A DNA stretch of 7,366 nt from the NCBI GenBank assembly GCA_026398545.1, contig JAPLSR010000202.1:1-7366 (forward strand), given 5' to 3'. This document shows, one piece after another, positions 1 to 6,229 of this stretch (its first letter is position 1; every line of letters starts with the position of its first letter). A model generated the notes under the pieces. That model did no database searches. It was given only the letters and a program-made list of their open reading frames with translations, and was not told the origin of the DNA. This DNA is from Candidatus Sumerlaeota bacterium (GTDB lineage: Bacteria; Sumerlaeota; Sumerlaeia; MWCT01). Both the position numbers and the translations under genes were made by a program.

Positions 1-293
1 TCCATGCCCATTTCGCGGGCGAGGGCATCGAGGATGTCATCCTCGCGGACGAGACCCTGGGAGATAAGTGTCCTTTTGAGGGCGGCGGCGCTCTCCTTAT
101 TGTCGTGGAGGATATTCCGAATCATCTCCTCATTAATCAATCCAGCCTCTTCAAGGATGACCCCGAGTTGTGGTGTTGCTTTGCCGAATTTTTTGCCAGG
201 GTCCTTGCGCTCTAAGAACCGTCGGTCTTCTTCGGTTGGCTTGCGAACAAATTTCTTACCTGTCTCTTCCTTTTGTATTTCATTATCACCCAT
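1..293 (-). CDS. N-terminal part of GspE/PilB-like secretion or type IV pilus ATPase (MshEN domain), cut by window edge
   Basis: An open frame starts at the ATG at 293-291 and runs without a stop off the left edge, giving 97 residues. An AGGTGA ribosome site 6 bases upstream supports this start, and an in-frame TAA (311-309) limits extension. Residues 1-38 are charged and look flexible. Residues 42-97 show the doubled pattern of an MshEN (T2SSE N-terminal) domain: QLGVILEEAGLINEE in the first half and LISQGLVREDDILDALARE in the second. In known proteins this domain precedes the hexameric ATPase that drives type II secretion or type IV pilus assembly at the inner membrane, and some versions bind cyclic di-GMP. 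The ATPase core lies outside the window, so this could instead be another protein with an MshEN domain. The Arg usual in the RLG motif is Gln42 here, so c-di-GMP binding is doubtful. Confidence 0.62.
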   Translation of the reverse strand, partial: MGDNEIQKEETGKKFVRKPTEEDRRFLERKDPGKKFGKATPQLGVILEEAGLINEEMIRNILHDNKESAAALKRTLISQGLVREDDILDALAREMGM

Positions 294-298
294 GGCTT

Positions 299-304
299 TC
301 ACCT
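299..304 (-). promoter_or_regulatory. ribosome binding site for the MshEN-domain gene
   Basis: On the minus strand the sequence reads AGGTGA, 5 to 10 bases before the ATG at 293. This decides the start over the in-frame GTG at 302-300, which lies inside the site itself. Confidence 0.6.
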
Positions 305-326
305 GTTCTTAAATATTCCTTATTAA

Positions 327-354
327 AATCACCATGACTGCATAAAAGGTGATT
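327..354. repeat. short inverted repeat in the leader of the MshEN-domain gene
   Basis: AATCACC (327-333) and GGTGATT (348-354) are perfect 7-base inverted arms separated by 14 bases. The repeat lies between the candidate promoter and the ribosome site of the minus-strand gene. It could be a protein-binding site or a weak RNA hairpin. There is no following T run on either strand, so it does not look like an intrinsic terminator. A 7-base pair of arms can also arise by chance. Confidence 0.35.
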
Positions 355-381
355 CAGACTTTCCCGAATTATTAATAGTTA

Positions 382-410
382 TTTATTCGCAAAGCTGCCA
401 CCTGTGTCAA
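382..410 (-). promoter_or_regulatory. candidate sigma-70 promoter for the MshEN-domain gene
   Basis: On the minus strand a perfect TTGACA (410-405) is followed after 17 bases by AATAAA (387-382), a 4 of 6 match to TATAAT. Transcription would start near 375 and leave a leader of about 80 bases before the ATG at 293. This is pattern matching only. It fits the 200-base gap that separates this gene from the membrane-protein gene upstream. Confidence 0.42.
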
Positions 411-493
411 CTCAAAATTGCCTTATTTTCCCTGATTTTTTTCCTCCGTTATTTTTCTATTTTCTGCCCGGCAAGGGTCTTATACGGGGATTC

Positions 494-1567
494 TTAAACC
501 TTGCATTCCTCCTCAAGTTCTTCAATCTGGCGCAATGAGAGATTTTCTTTCCATAAAAAGAAGATGCCCAGAAGGATAATGGGTATAGTCTGCATGGAGT
601 GGATCATCAGGGAGAATCCAAGGGCTGTCTCGTATCCATCCTTCGGGCCGATAAAACCCAGTGTGAGAAGGGCGAAAATGGTTCCACATTCATAAAGACC
701 CCAGTAACCCGGGGCGGCTGGCAGTAAAATGGCAAAGCAGATGATTATCATTACAGCCATCCCGTGGAAGAAGTTCAGCGGCAATCCGGGAAATCCCCAT
801 GACATGACCTGTAAACTGAAGCCCACAAGCGCCCAGATGATGAGTGAATACAGGGCGATAAGGGCGACATATTTTACATTTCTGAGGGAGTGGAATCCCT
901 CGGAAAAATGCCTCAATAGTTCAATCAGTTTGTTTTTGAATGACTCCCTGAAAAAGGGAAGCCGTCCTATGACTCCTTCATAGATGCGCCGTGTGGGATT
1001 CAGGAGCAAACTGAATGAAAATACAAGAAGTATGGCTATCATAATGGTGAAATCTCTGCCGGCGTTTTCCAGCATGCTTCCTGTAATTGTGTATTTCCAT
1101 TTTCCCATATCTAACGGGACGGATATTTCAGGATTGATCTTCACAAATAAGGGAACAATTAGAAATAAGAAAATGAGTGTCATGCTATCGATAATGCGTT
1201 CCACGAAAACAGTAGCAAGTAGTGTGGAATAAGGAATTTTTTCCTTTCTCGCCAGCACAAGGGGACGGGCAAACTCCCCCGCACGTAAGGGAAGAAGACT
1301 GTTCAGCGCAAATCCAATAACGAGGGAGGGGAAAAGTCTAACTGAACTGAAGTTATATCTTGACTTCAGAATCCAGCGCCACCGGACGGAACGCATATAC
1401 ATGCTCAGAAGGGTAATAAGGATAAAGGGGATAGTCCACCAGTAATTAATTGTTCGGAAGACCTGCGCAAGCCGTCTGAATTCCACATTCCGAAAGGCAA
1501 GAAAGAGGAAAAATATGCTCAGGGCACATCCGATAATGAACCTGAGTGTCTTTTTATAAGATTTCAT
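494..1567 (-). CDS. flippase-like integral membrane protein, LPG synthase TM / UPF0104 family
   Basis: This 357-residue protein is dominated by hydrophobic helices, at about residues 9-26, 43-60, 79-94, 114-142, 172-190, 233-255, 267-285, 288-308 and 315-338. It ends in a charged cytoplasmic-looking tail (LRQIEELEEECKV). Family-type motifs are visible: N89 followed by LLPLRAGEFAR (91-101), VERIID (122-127), and P283 with PGYWGLYE (286-293). These match the lysylphosphatidylglycerol synthase membrane region / UPF0104 group (Pfam LPG_synthase_TM), whose members are proposed to move or modify lipids or lipid-linked sugars. No C-terminal aminoacyl-transferase domain is present, so it is not a full MprF. 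The substrate is unknown. The start has no strong ribosome site. The gene is divergent from the DUF512 gene, and no intrinsic terminator follows it. The family is secure, the function is not. Confidence 0.85.
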   Translation of the reverse strand: MKSYKKTLRFIIGCALSIFFLFLAFRNVEFRRLAQVFRTINYWWTIPFILITLLSMYMRSVRWRWILKSRYNFSSVRLFPSLVIGFALNSLLPLRAGEFARPLVLARKEKIPYSTLLATVFVERIIDSMTLIFLFLIVPLFVKINPEISVPLDMGKWKYTITGSMLENAGRDFTIMIAILLVFSFSLLLNPTRRIYEGVIGRLPFFRESFKNKLIELLRHFSEGFHSLRNVKYVALIALYSLIIWALVGFSLQVMSWGFPGLPLNFFHGMAVMIIICFAILLPAAPGYWGLYECGTIFALLTLGFIGPKDGYETALGFSLMIHSMQTIPIILLGIFFLWKENLSLRQIEELEEECKV

Positions 1568-1668
1568 GGCGAAAGTTTCTTGAAATCTTCGTTTTTAATA
1601 AATATTGCAAAGGCAAGTTCCCGTTAAAAAAGCAGGGCGTCAATAAAAAAGGAGATGGGGTTATTTTT

Positions 1669-3051
1669 GTGAGACATGTTTCTAAAAGATATTCATCTTC
1701 GGCTGAACGGAGGAAAAACGCAAAACCGAAAGAGAATGTCCCTGAAGGGTGCCTGATTATGGATGTGGAAAATGGAGGTGTGGGTGAAACAGCAGGATTG
1801 TGCGAGGGTGACTGCCTTTTATCACTGAATGGGCATCCAATAAGAGACAAACTTGATTTTCTTTTTTACACAACTGACCACATTAGAAATATAGATTTCC
1901 TCCATGCGGGAAAAAGGCGGACAGTCCGTTTGCGGCAGCCGTTAGAAGCCCGGCGGGATTCAGGTATCACACTGGAGGATATGCGTCCACGCGCCTGTGG
2001 CAATCGATGCATCTTTTGCTTTGTGGACCAGCTCCCGCGCCACCTCCGCCGTCCACTTTATTTCAAGGATGAGGATTTCCGGTTTTCTTTTCTTTATGGG
2101 AATTACATAACCGCCACAAATCTCTCCGAGGGGGATATCCGACGCATTGTAACCCAGAGGATTTACCCCCTTTATATATCCGTTCATGCCACGAATTCTA
2201 AGCTGCGGCGAGGGCTTCTGGGCAATCCAGATGCCCCCGATATCATCTCACTCCTGAAGCGACTTGCTGAGGGCGGTGTCCGGTTCCACACCCAGATTGT
2301 CCTCATGCCAGGTATCAATGACGGCGCCATTCTTGAAGAAACACTGGACGCGCTCGACTCGCTTTATCCATCGCTCCTCTCTATTGCCATAGTGCCGGTC
2401 GGGCTGACGATTCACAGACATGGTCTGCCACGATTGCGCCCTGTTACATCCGATTATGCGAAAAGATTAATACCTTATATCCATAAAAGACAGCGCATCC
2501 TTCACGAGAGGCATGGCGAGAACTATCTCTTTTTGAGCGATGAATTCTATCTTCTGGCAGGAAGGAAACCGCCCGCATACAGCGAATTTGACGAGATTCC
2601 GCAGCTGGAAAATGGCGTGGGGATGGTGGCGGAATTTTACCGTGGATTTAATGCGGCTGTCAGACAGCTCCCATGGCGTATAAGCCCGCCGCGCCGCATT
2701 GCCATAGTTACTGCGCGGCTGGGAGCGCTGGCGCTCAATAGACTATGCAATCGCTTGAATAAAGTGAAGGGTTTGCATGTCAGAAAAGTTGTGGTAAGAA
2801 ACAACCTCTTTGGCAGGCAGGTCACGGTTTCCGGGCTGATGGCGGGTCGCGACATCGCAAGCGCCATCCGCGCCCATCCGGGTTACGACTTTTATCTCCT
2901 CCCTTCTAATTGTCTGAATACAGATGGGCTTTTTCTGGATGATGTGGCGCCTGTGCATGTGGAAAAAGAAACGGGGGCGCGCATTATTATTGTGCCCCCC
3001 CGTTCCGTGGAAATTATAAAATTTCTGCTCAGATATACGTCAGCCAGTTGA
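1669..3051 (+). CDS. PDZ-radical SAM-DUF512 family protein
   Basis: From the GTG at 1669 this is a 460-residue protein with the order typical of DUF512 proteins. A PDZ-like domain occupies about residues 26-90 (GETAGLCEGDCLLSLNGHPI). A cysteine cluster CGNRCIFCF follows (C110, C114, C117; CX3CX2C, the usual radical SAM iron-sulfur ligands), then DQLP and GNYITATNLSE. The C-terminal DUF512 region (about 245-453) carries VTVSGLMAGRDI and NCLNTDGLFLDD. The family is widespread but its reaction is not established, so only a radical SAM-type enzyme can be inferred. The open frame extends upstream to an ATG at 1546, but that start would overlap the divergent gene by 22 bases and add a Lys-rich tail. 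GTG 1669 follows a GGAGATGGGG stretch, and ATG 1759 (430 residues) is also possible but would clip the first PDZ strand. The 3' end overlaps ilvE by 23 bases. Confidence 0.88.
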   Translation: MRHVSKRYSSSAERRKNAKPKENVPEGCLIMDVENGGVGETAGLCEGDCLLSLNGHPIRDKLDFLFYTTDHIRNIDFLHAGKRRTVRLRQPLEARRDSGITLEDMRPRACGNRCIFCFVDQLPRHLRRPLYFKDEDFRFSFLYGNYITATNLSEGDIRRIVTQRIYPLYISVHATNSKLRRGLLGNPDAPDIISLLKRLAEGGVRFHTQIVLMPGINDGAILEETLDALDSLYPSLLSIAIVPVGLTIHRHGLPRLRPVTSDYAKRLIPYIHKRQRILHERHGENYLFLSDEFYLLAGRKPPAYSEFDEIPQLENGVGMVAEFYRGFNAAVRQLPWRISPPRRIAIVTARLGALALNRLCNRLNKVKGLHVRKVVVRNNLFGRQVTVSGLMAGRDIASAIRAHPGYDFYLLPSNCLNTDGLFLDDVAPVHVEKETGARIIIVPPRSVEIIKFLLRYTSAS

Positions 3052-3946
3052 ACTTGTCCTCCGCTTCCGCATTGATGATGCGGAAGAAATAATCCTGGAT
3101 TGCCTTTGTGATTGGACCACGTTTGCCATCGCCAACGACAATTTTATCCACCATGTTGATGGGCGTAATCTCTGCCGCTGTGCCGGTGAAAAAGAGTTCA
3201 TCGGCGATGTATAGAGCCTCCCTCTGGATGATGTGTTTTTCCAGACGCAGTCCCATGTCGCGCGTAATCTGAAATACGGCGTGGCGCGTGATGCCGGGAA
3301 GGATGGAGGCGTTGGAGGGCGGGGTGTAGATAACACCGTTGCGCACCATGAAGATATTTTCCCCCGAACCCTCAGCCACATAACCGAAGGAGTCCAGGGC
3401 GACCCCCTCATCATAGCCGTTCATGAGTGACTCAAGTTTGATAAGCTGGGAGTTCATATAGTTGCCGCATGCCTTTGCAAGCGAGGGGAAGGTATTCGGC
3501 GCCGGGCGATGCCATGAGGAGACGCACACAGAAACTCCCTTTTCGAGGGCGTCCTTGCCGAGATATTTCCCCCAGAACCAGACTGCAATGAGGGACTGTA
3601 CGGGGCACTTCATGGGATTGACGCTCAGTTCACCATAACCGCGGAAGATGAGCGGACGAATGTAGCATTCTTCAAGTTTGTTTTCACGGACAGTATCAAT
3701 GCAGAACTGGTAGAACTGTTCCTGTGTGTAATTGGGCAGCATCCGGTAAATCTTGGCTGATTCAAACAGGCGGCGGACATGTTCCTTCAGGCGGAAAATT
3801 GCCGAGCCCTTTTTGTTTTTATAACAGCGGATTCCCTCAAACACGCCTGAGCCGTAATGAACCACATGTGAGAGGGCGTGAATCTTGCAGTCCTCCCAGT
3901 TAACGAACTTGCCGTCAAACCAGATTTTGCCTTTTCCGAATGTCAT
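3029..3946 (-). CDS. ilvE: branched-chain amino acid aminotransferase
   Basis: This 305-residue protein is a class IV PLP-dependent aminotransferase. It transfers the amino group between glutamate and the 2-oxo acids of leucine, isoleucine and valine, the last step of their synthesis in the cytoplasm. It aligns by eye almost end to end with E. coli IlvE: IWFDGKFVNWEDCKIHALSH near the start, YGSGVFEGIRCY (31-42), YIRPLIF (95-101), SSWHRPAPNTFPSLAKACGNY with PLP lysine K158, AEGSGENIF (191-199), LPGITR (216-221) and FFTGTAAEITP (252-262). Length is normal and no key residue is missing. A strong purine-rich ribosome site (GGGAGG, 3958-3953) precedes the ATG by 6 bases. The cobalamin radical SAM gene lies 66 bases upstream on the same strand, so cotranscription is plausible. 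No other ilv or leu gene is in view. Confidence 0.95.
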   Translation of the reverse strand: MTFGKGKIWFDGKFVNWEDCKIHALSHVVHYGSGVFEGIRCYKNKKGSAIFRLKEHVRRLFESAKIYRMLPNYTQEQFYQFCIDTVRENKLEECYIRPLIFRGYGELSVNPMKCPVQSLIAVWFWGKYLGKDALEKGVSVCVSSWHRPAPNTFPSLAKACGNYMNSQLIKLESLMNGYDEGVALDSFGYVAEGSGENIFMVRNGVIYTPPSNASILPGITRHAVFQITRDMGLRLEKHIIQREALYIADELFFTGTAAEITPINMVDKIVVGDGKRGPITKAIQDYFFRIINAEAEDKFNWLTYI

Positions 3947-4012
3947 ATTCCCCCTCCCTCGCAGAATTAAAGAACATTTACTTAAGGAGAGCTAAGATGT
4001 GCAAGGGATTTT

Positions 4013-5440
4013 TTATCGCAGGAGGGAACGCAGGCGTCGGACGCCCTCGCGGAGGTAATTTTTTAAGATGCGGGGTTTGCCGGCAACGCGCGAAAGTGTC
4101 CGGAGGATGAATCGGGGACGCAGATAGAGTGAGAGCAGTGCCTTTTTGCGCCAGCGTGTGAGTTCATCGCTGGAAAGATTGTAAGAATGCATTGCCGCAG
4201 AGGCATAACTCCCCCCGGCAAGTGATGACTTCTCAAACAGTCCATCCCGCAGGGCAATCTCATAAAGTTCCGTGCCCGGCAGGGGGTAGGCGATATTGAA
4301 GTCAAAGAAGTCCGTGTCAAGTTCCCGTGCAAAACGAAGGGTGACTTTCAGTGTTTCCCTTGACTCCCAGGGAAGTCCGATGATGTAAAAGGCGTGGGTG
4401 CGGAGTCCGGCATTTTTTGCAATTCGGACTGCCCGGCGGGCGTCATCAAGAGTTGCCTTTTTCTTCATCCTGTCAAGCATCTCCTGAACGCCGGATTCAA
4501 CTCCAAATGCCACAACCCAGCATCCCGCCTCCTTCAGAGCCTGTGCCCGCTCATCATCAAAGGTGTCCACGCGGCTGTTGCAACCCCAGTGTATATCCAG
4601 TCGGCTTTCTTTAATCAATTCGCACAGTTCGAGAAGCCATGATTTGTTCATGGTAAAGGTGTCGCCGTTGAAAAGGAATTCGCTAATTTTATAGTGTTCA
4701 ACACACTCCTTCACCTCTTCAATGATGTTTCCGGGTGAACGGAGATAGAGTTTGAAGCCGGATAGGCGACCTGCCGGGCAGAAGATACATTGCGCCGTGC
4801 AGCCTCGGTTTGCCTGGATGACCGTGAGCGGATTGCCCGTTTCGGGGCTTCTGTAGAGGGTATTATCCAGAAGGTCGCGGGCGGGGAAGGGGAGGGTGTC
4901 CGGATTCTCCAGTGGCTGGCGTTCCTCAGTCCGGAAAAATTCATCAGAGGGACCGGATTTGCGGAAGAGTATTCCCCGGATATTTTCGAGGGAAACCTCT
5001 TTCAGGATTTCAAGAAGTGTCATTTCGGGTTCGCCGGTGAGTATGATATCGAGGGCGGTGTGTGTTTTCAATGCCTCTTCGCCGAAATGTGCGAGATATT
5101 CCCCCTTGGCGAGCACCATGCAGTGTGGATGAAGTTTTTTGGCAAACTCTGCGGCGCGGAGGTCATCATCAACGGTTGCCGAGGTGGTGCTGATTACAAG
5201 GACATCGGGTGAGAACTCACTGAGGACGTGTTCGAAGTCTTCCCAGGAACGGCGCATGGCAGGGAAATCCTCGATGCGAGGCGTGGCGCCGGCGAGTCGC
5301 GCCATGGCGGCAAGCATGGCGAGGTCGATAGGGGGAAAGATGATTCGGACAGTCTGGTCCTCCACCCGCGATTGACATCGGTCATCACGGCGATATAAAC
5401 CAGACGGAGGATTGATTAAAAACACTTTTTTCATTTTCAT
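4013..5440 (-). CDS. B12-binding domain radical SAM protein, substrate unknown
   Basis: This 475-residue protein has the BchE/HpnP-like class B layout. The N-terminal Rossmann-like cobalamin-binding region spans about residues 4-150 (KKVFLINPPSG, then PPIDLAMLAAMARLAG, SPDVLVISTTSATV, and ILTGEPEMTLLEIL). It lacks the DxHxxG histidine motif, which is common in this class. A linker with DTLPFPARDLL (181-191) leads to the radical SAM core with RGCTAQCIFC (iron-sulfur ligands C214, C218, C221). Later core motifs are NGDTF (258-262), FGVESG (312-317), HAFYIIGLPWES (349-360) and YPLPGTELYE (385-394). A basic C-terminal tail (about 430-475) is rich in Arg and Leu. Relatives methylate or rearrange unactivated carbons in lipids, cofactors or natural products; the substrate here is unknown. 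ATG 5440 has no clear ribosome site, and M3 is an alternative start. ilvE follows after 66 bases. Confidence 0.9.
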   Translation of the reverse strand: MKMKKVFLINPPSGLYRRDDRCQSRVEDQTVRIIFPPIDLAMLAAMARLAGATPRIEDFPAMRRSWEDFEHVLSEFSPDVLVISTTSATVDDDLRAAEFAKKLHPHCMVLAKGEYLAHFGEEALKTHTALDIILTGEPEMTLLEILKEVSLENIRGILFRKSGPSDEFFRTEERQPLENPDTLPFPARDLLDNTLYRSPETGNPLTVIQANRGCTAQCIFCPAGRLSGFKLYLRSPGNIIEEVKECVEHYKISEFLFNGDTFTMNKSWLLELCELIKESRLDIHWGCNSRVDTFDDERAQALKEAGCWVVAFGVESGVQEMLDRMKKKATLDDARRAVRIAKNAGLRTHAFYIIGLPWESRETLKVTLRFARELDTDFFDFNIAYPLPGTELYEIALRDGLFEKSSLAGGSYASAAMHSYNLSSDELTRWRKKALLSLYLRPRFILRTLSRVAGKPRILKNYLREGVRRLRSLLR

Positions 5441-5510
5441 TCTTATATTTTAGTGTCATGAAGAAATTGTGCTTTCGTCAAACGCATTTTTTATCAATCA
5501 TATAAAATTC

Positions 5511-5534
5511 GAACCAAATCCTTTGAAAAGCGTC
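5511..5534 (+). promoter_or_regulatory. candidate ECF-type promoter for the sigma factor gene
   Basis: GAAC (5511-5514) is followed after 16 bases by CGTC (5531-5534). Many ECF sigma factors recognise an AAC-containing -35 box and a CGTC-like -10 box at this spacing (for example the Bacillus SigM type). Transcription would begin near 5540, about 77 bases before the sigma gene start. ECF genes often control their own operon, which makes the placement attractive. The match is short and the recognition of this particular sigma factor is unknown, so this is inference. Confidence 0.33.
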
Positions 5535-5604
5535 ATATATTAGTGGAACGGATTAGCAGGGAAGAGAAGACGGGGTTCTGGAGTGAGGCGTTGGTGATGT
5601 GAGG

Positions 5605-5612
5605 GAAGGAGG
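5605..5612 (+). promoter_or_regulatory. ribosome binding site for the ECF sigma gene
   Basis: GAAGGAGG lies 5 bases before the ATG at 5618. An in-frame TGA at 5600-5602 rules out any longer reading frame, so the start is well fixed. Confidence 0.75.
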
Positions 5613-5617
5613 CGCCC

Positions 5618-6229
5618 ATGAGTGATTCGTCCGATACCTCACGCGGTCGGAATGAAGAGAGGATAATACAGTTGTTCAGAAAGGCTGTGCGGGGTGACCG
5701 GGATGCCTTCTGGCAGCTTATTGAACCAATGGGCGGACTCATTTATTCCGTTGCCCTTGGAATCATGAAAGACCCTGAACGCGCGCGGGATATCCTTCAT
5801 GAATCCTATGTGAAAGCCTTCAAAACGCTGAATAATCTCCGCGACCCGCTCCGACTTGTCTCATGGCTGCATTCCATGGTGACTCGCCTCTGCTACGATG
5901 TCCTGAGGCGAGATGCGCGTGAGGCGCAGGGAAGGGTTGAAGTCATGAGCCACACCCCAAGGGTGGTTCCAATAGACAAGGTGCTTATCAAAGAGGAGGA
6001 GCTCGGATGTCTTGAGGATGCCCTGTCCACACTTCCCGAACCCTTCCGCGTGATTCTGAGCATGAAGTATATGAACCGATATTCCTGTCAGGAGATTGCC
6101 GGGGCGCTTGGTCTTGCCGTTGGCACGGTCAAATCACGACTGTATGAGGCGAGAAAACTCCTGACGCGGCGTATGGCGGAGGTTGAAAATGCCCGTTGTT
6201 CAAATATGAGAGGAGGTTTGAAGCCATGA
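5618..6229 (+). CDS. ECF-family RNA polymerase sigma factor
   Basis: This 203-residue protein has the two domains of a group 4 (ECF, sigma-70 family) factor and no region 1 or 3. Region 2 is at about residues 29-98 (DAFWQLIEPMGGLIYSVALG, then DPERARDILHESYVKAFKTL, and a WLHSMVTRLCYDVLRR segment that fits the -10 recognition helix area). A linker at about 99-131 follows. Region 4 is at about 132-184 (LEDALSTLPEPFRVILSMKY, then the helix-turn-helix YSCQEIAGALGLAVGTVKSR), which would read the -35 element. The factor would direct RNA polymerase to a stress or surface-signal regulon. Its stop overlaps the start of the anti-sigma gene (ATGA, 6226-6229), so the two are translationally coupled and almost certainly partners. 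A GAAC-N16-CGTC sequence upstream suggests autoregulation. The exact ECF group cannot be assigned by eye. Confidence 0.93.
   Translation: MSDSSDTSRGRNEERIIQLFRKAVRGDRDAFWQLIEPMGGLIYSVALGIMKDPERARDILHESYVKAFKTLNNLRDPLRLVSWLHSMVTRLCYDVLRRDAREAQGRVEVMSHTPRVVPIDKVLIKEEELGCLEDALSTLPEPFRVILSMKYMNRYSCQEIAGALGLAVGTVKSRLYEARKLLTRRMAEVENARCSNMRGGLKP
6211..6216 (+). promoter_or_regulatory. ribosome binding site for the anti-sigma gene inside the sigma gene
   Basis: AGGAGG near the end of the sigma coding sequence lies 9 bases before the ATG at 6226. It fixes the start of the overlapping downstream gene. Confidence 0.7.

Noticed and set aside
4..312. Plus-strand open frame of 102 codons
   Set aside because: It is the complement of the MshEN-domain gene, is Ser/Arg-rich, has no ribosome site and shows no recognisable motif.
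467..480. GCCC...GGGT stretch after the membrane-protein gene as an intrinsic terminator
   Set aside because: The stem is only 3 to 4 pairs and on the minus strand it is followed by a purine-rich run, not a T run.
1546..1668. ATG 1546 as the start of the DUF512 gene
   Set aside because: It overlaps the divergent membrane-protein gene by 22 bases, has no ribosome site and adds 41 residues with no family counterpart. GTG 1669 is preferred, though not proven.
3040..3414. Second minus-strand open frame of 124 codons
   Set aside because: It overlaps ilvE in another frame on the same strand. Its Ser/Arg/Pro-rich composition is typical of a shadow.
4790..5212. Plus-strand open frame of 140 codons
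   Set aside because: It lies fully inside the minus-strand cobalamin radical SAM gene, whose motifs cover the same bases. It looks like a shadow frame.
5523..5541. TTGAAA and TATATT as a sigma-70 promoter for the ECF gene
   Set aside because: The two boxes are only 7 bases apart, far too close for sigma-70 recognition.
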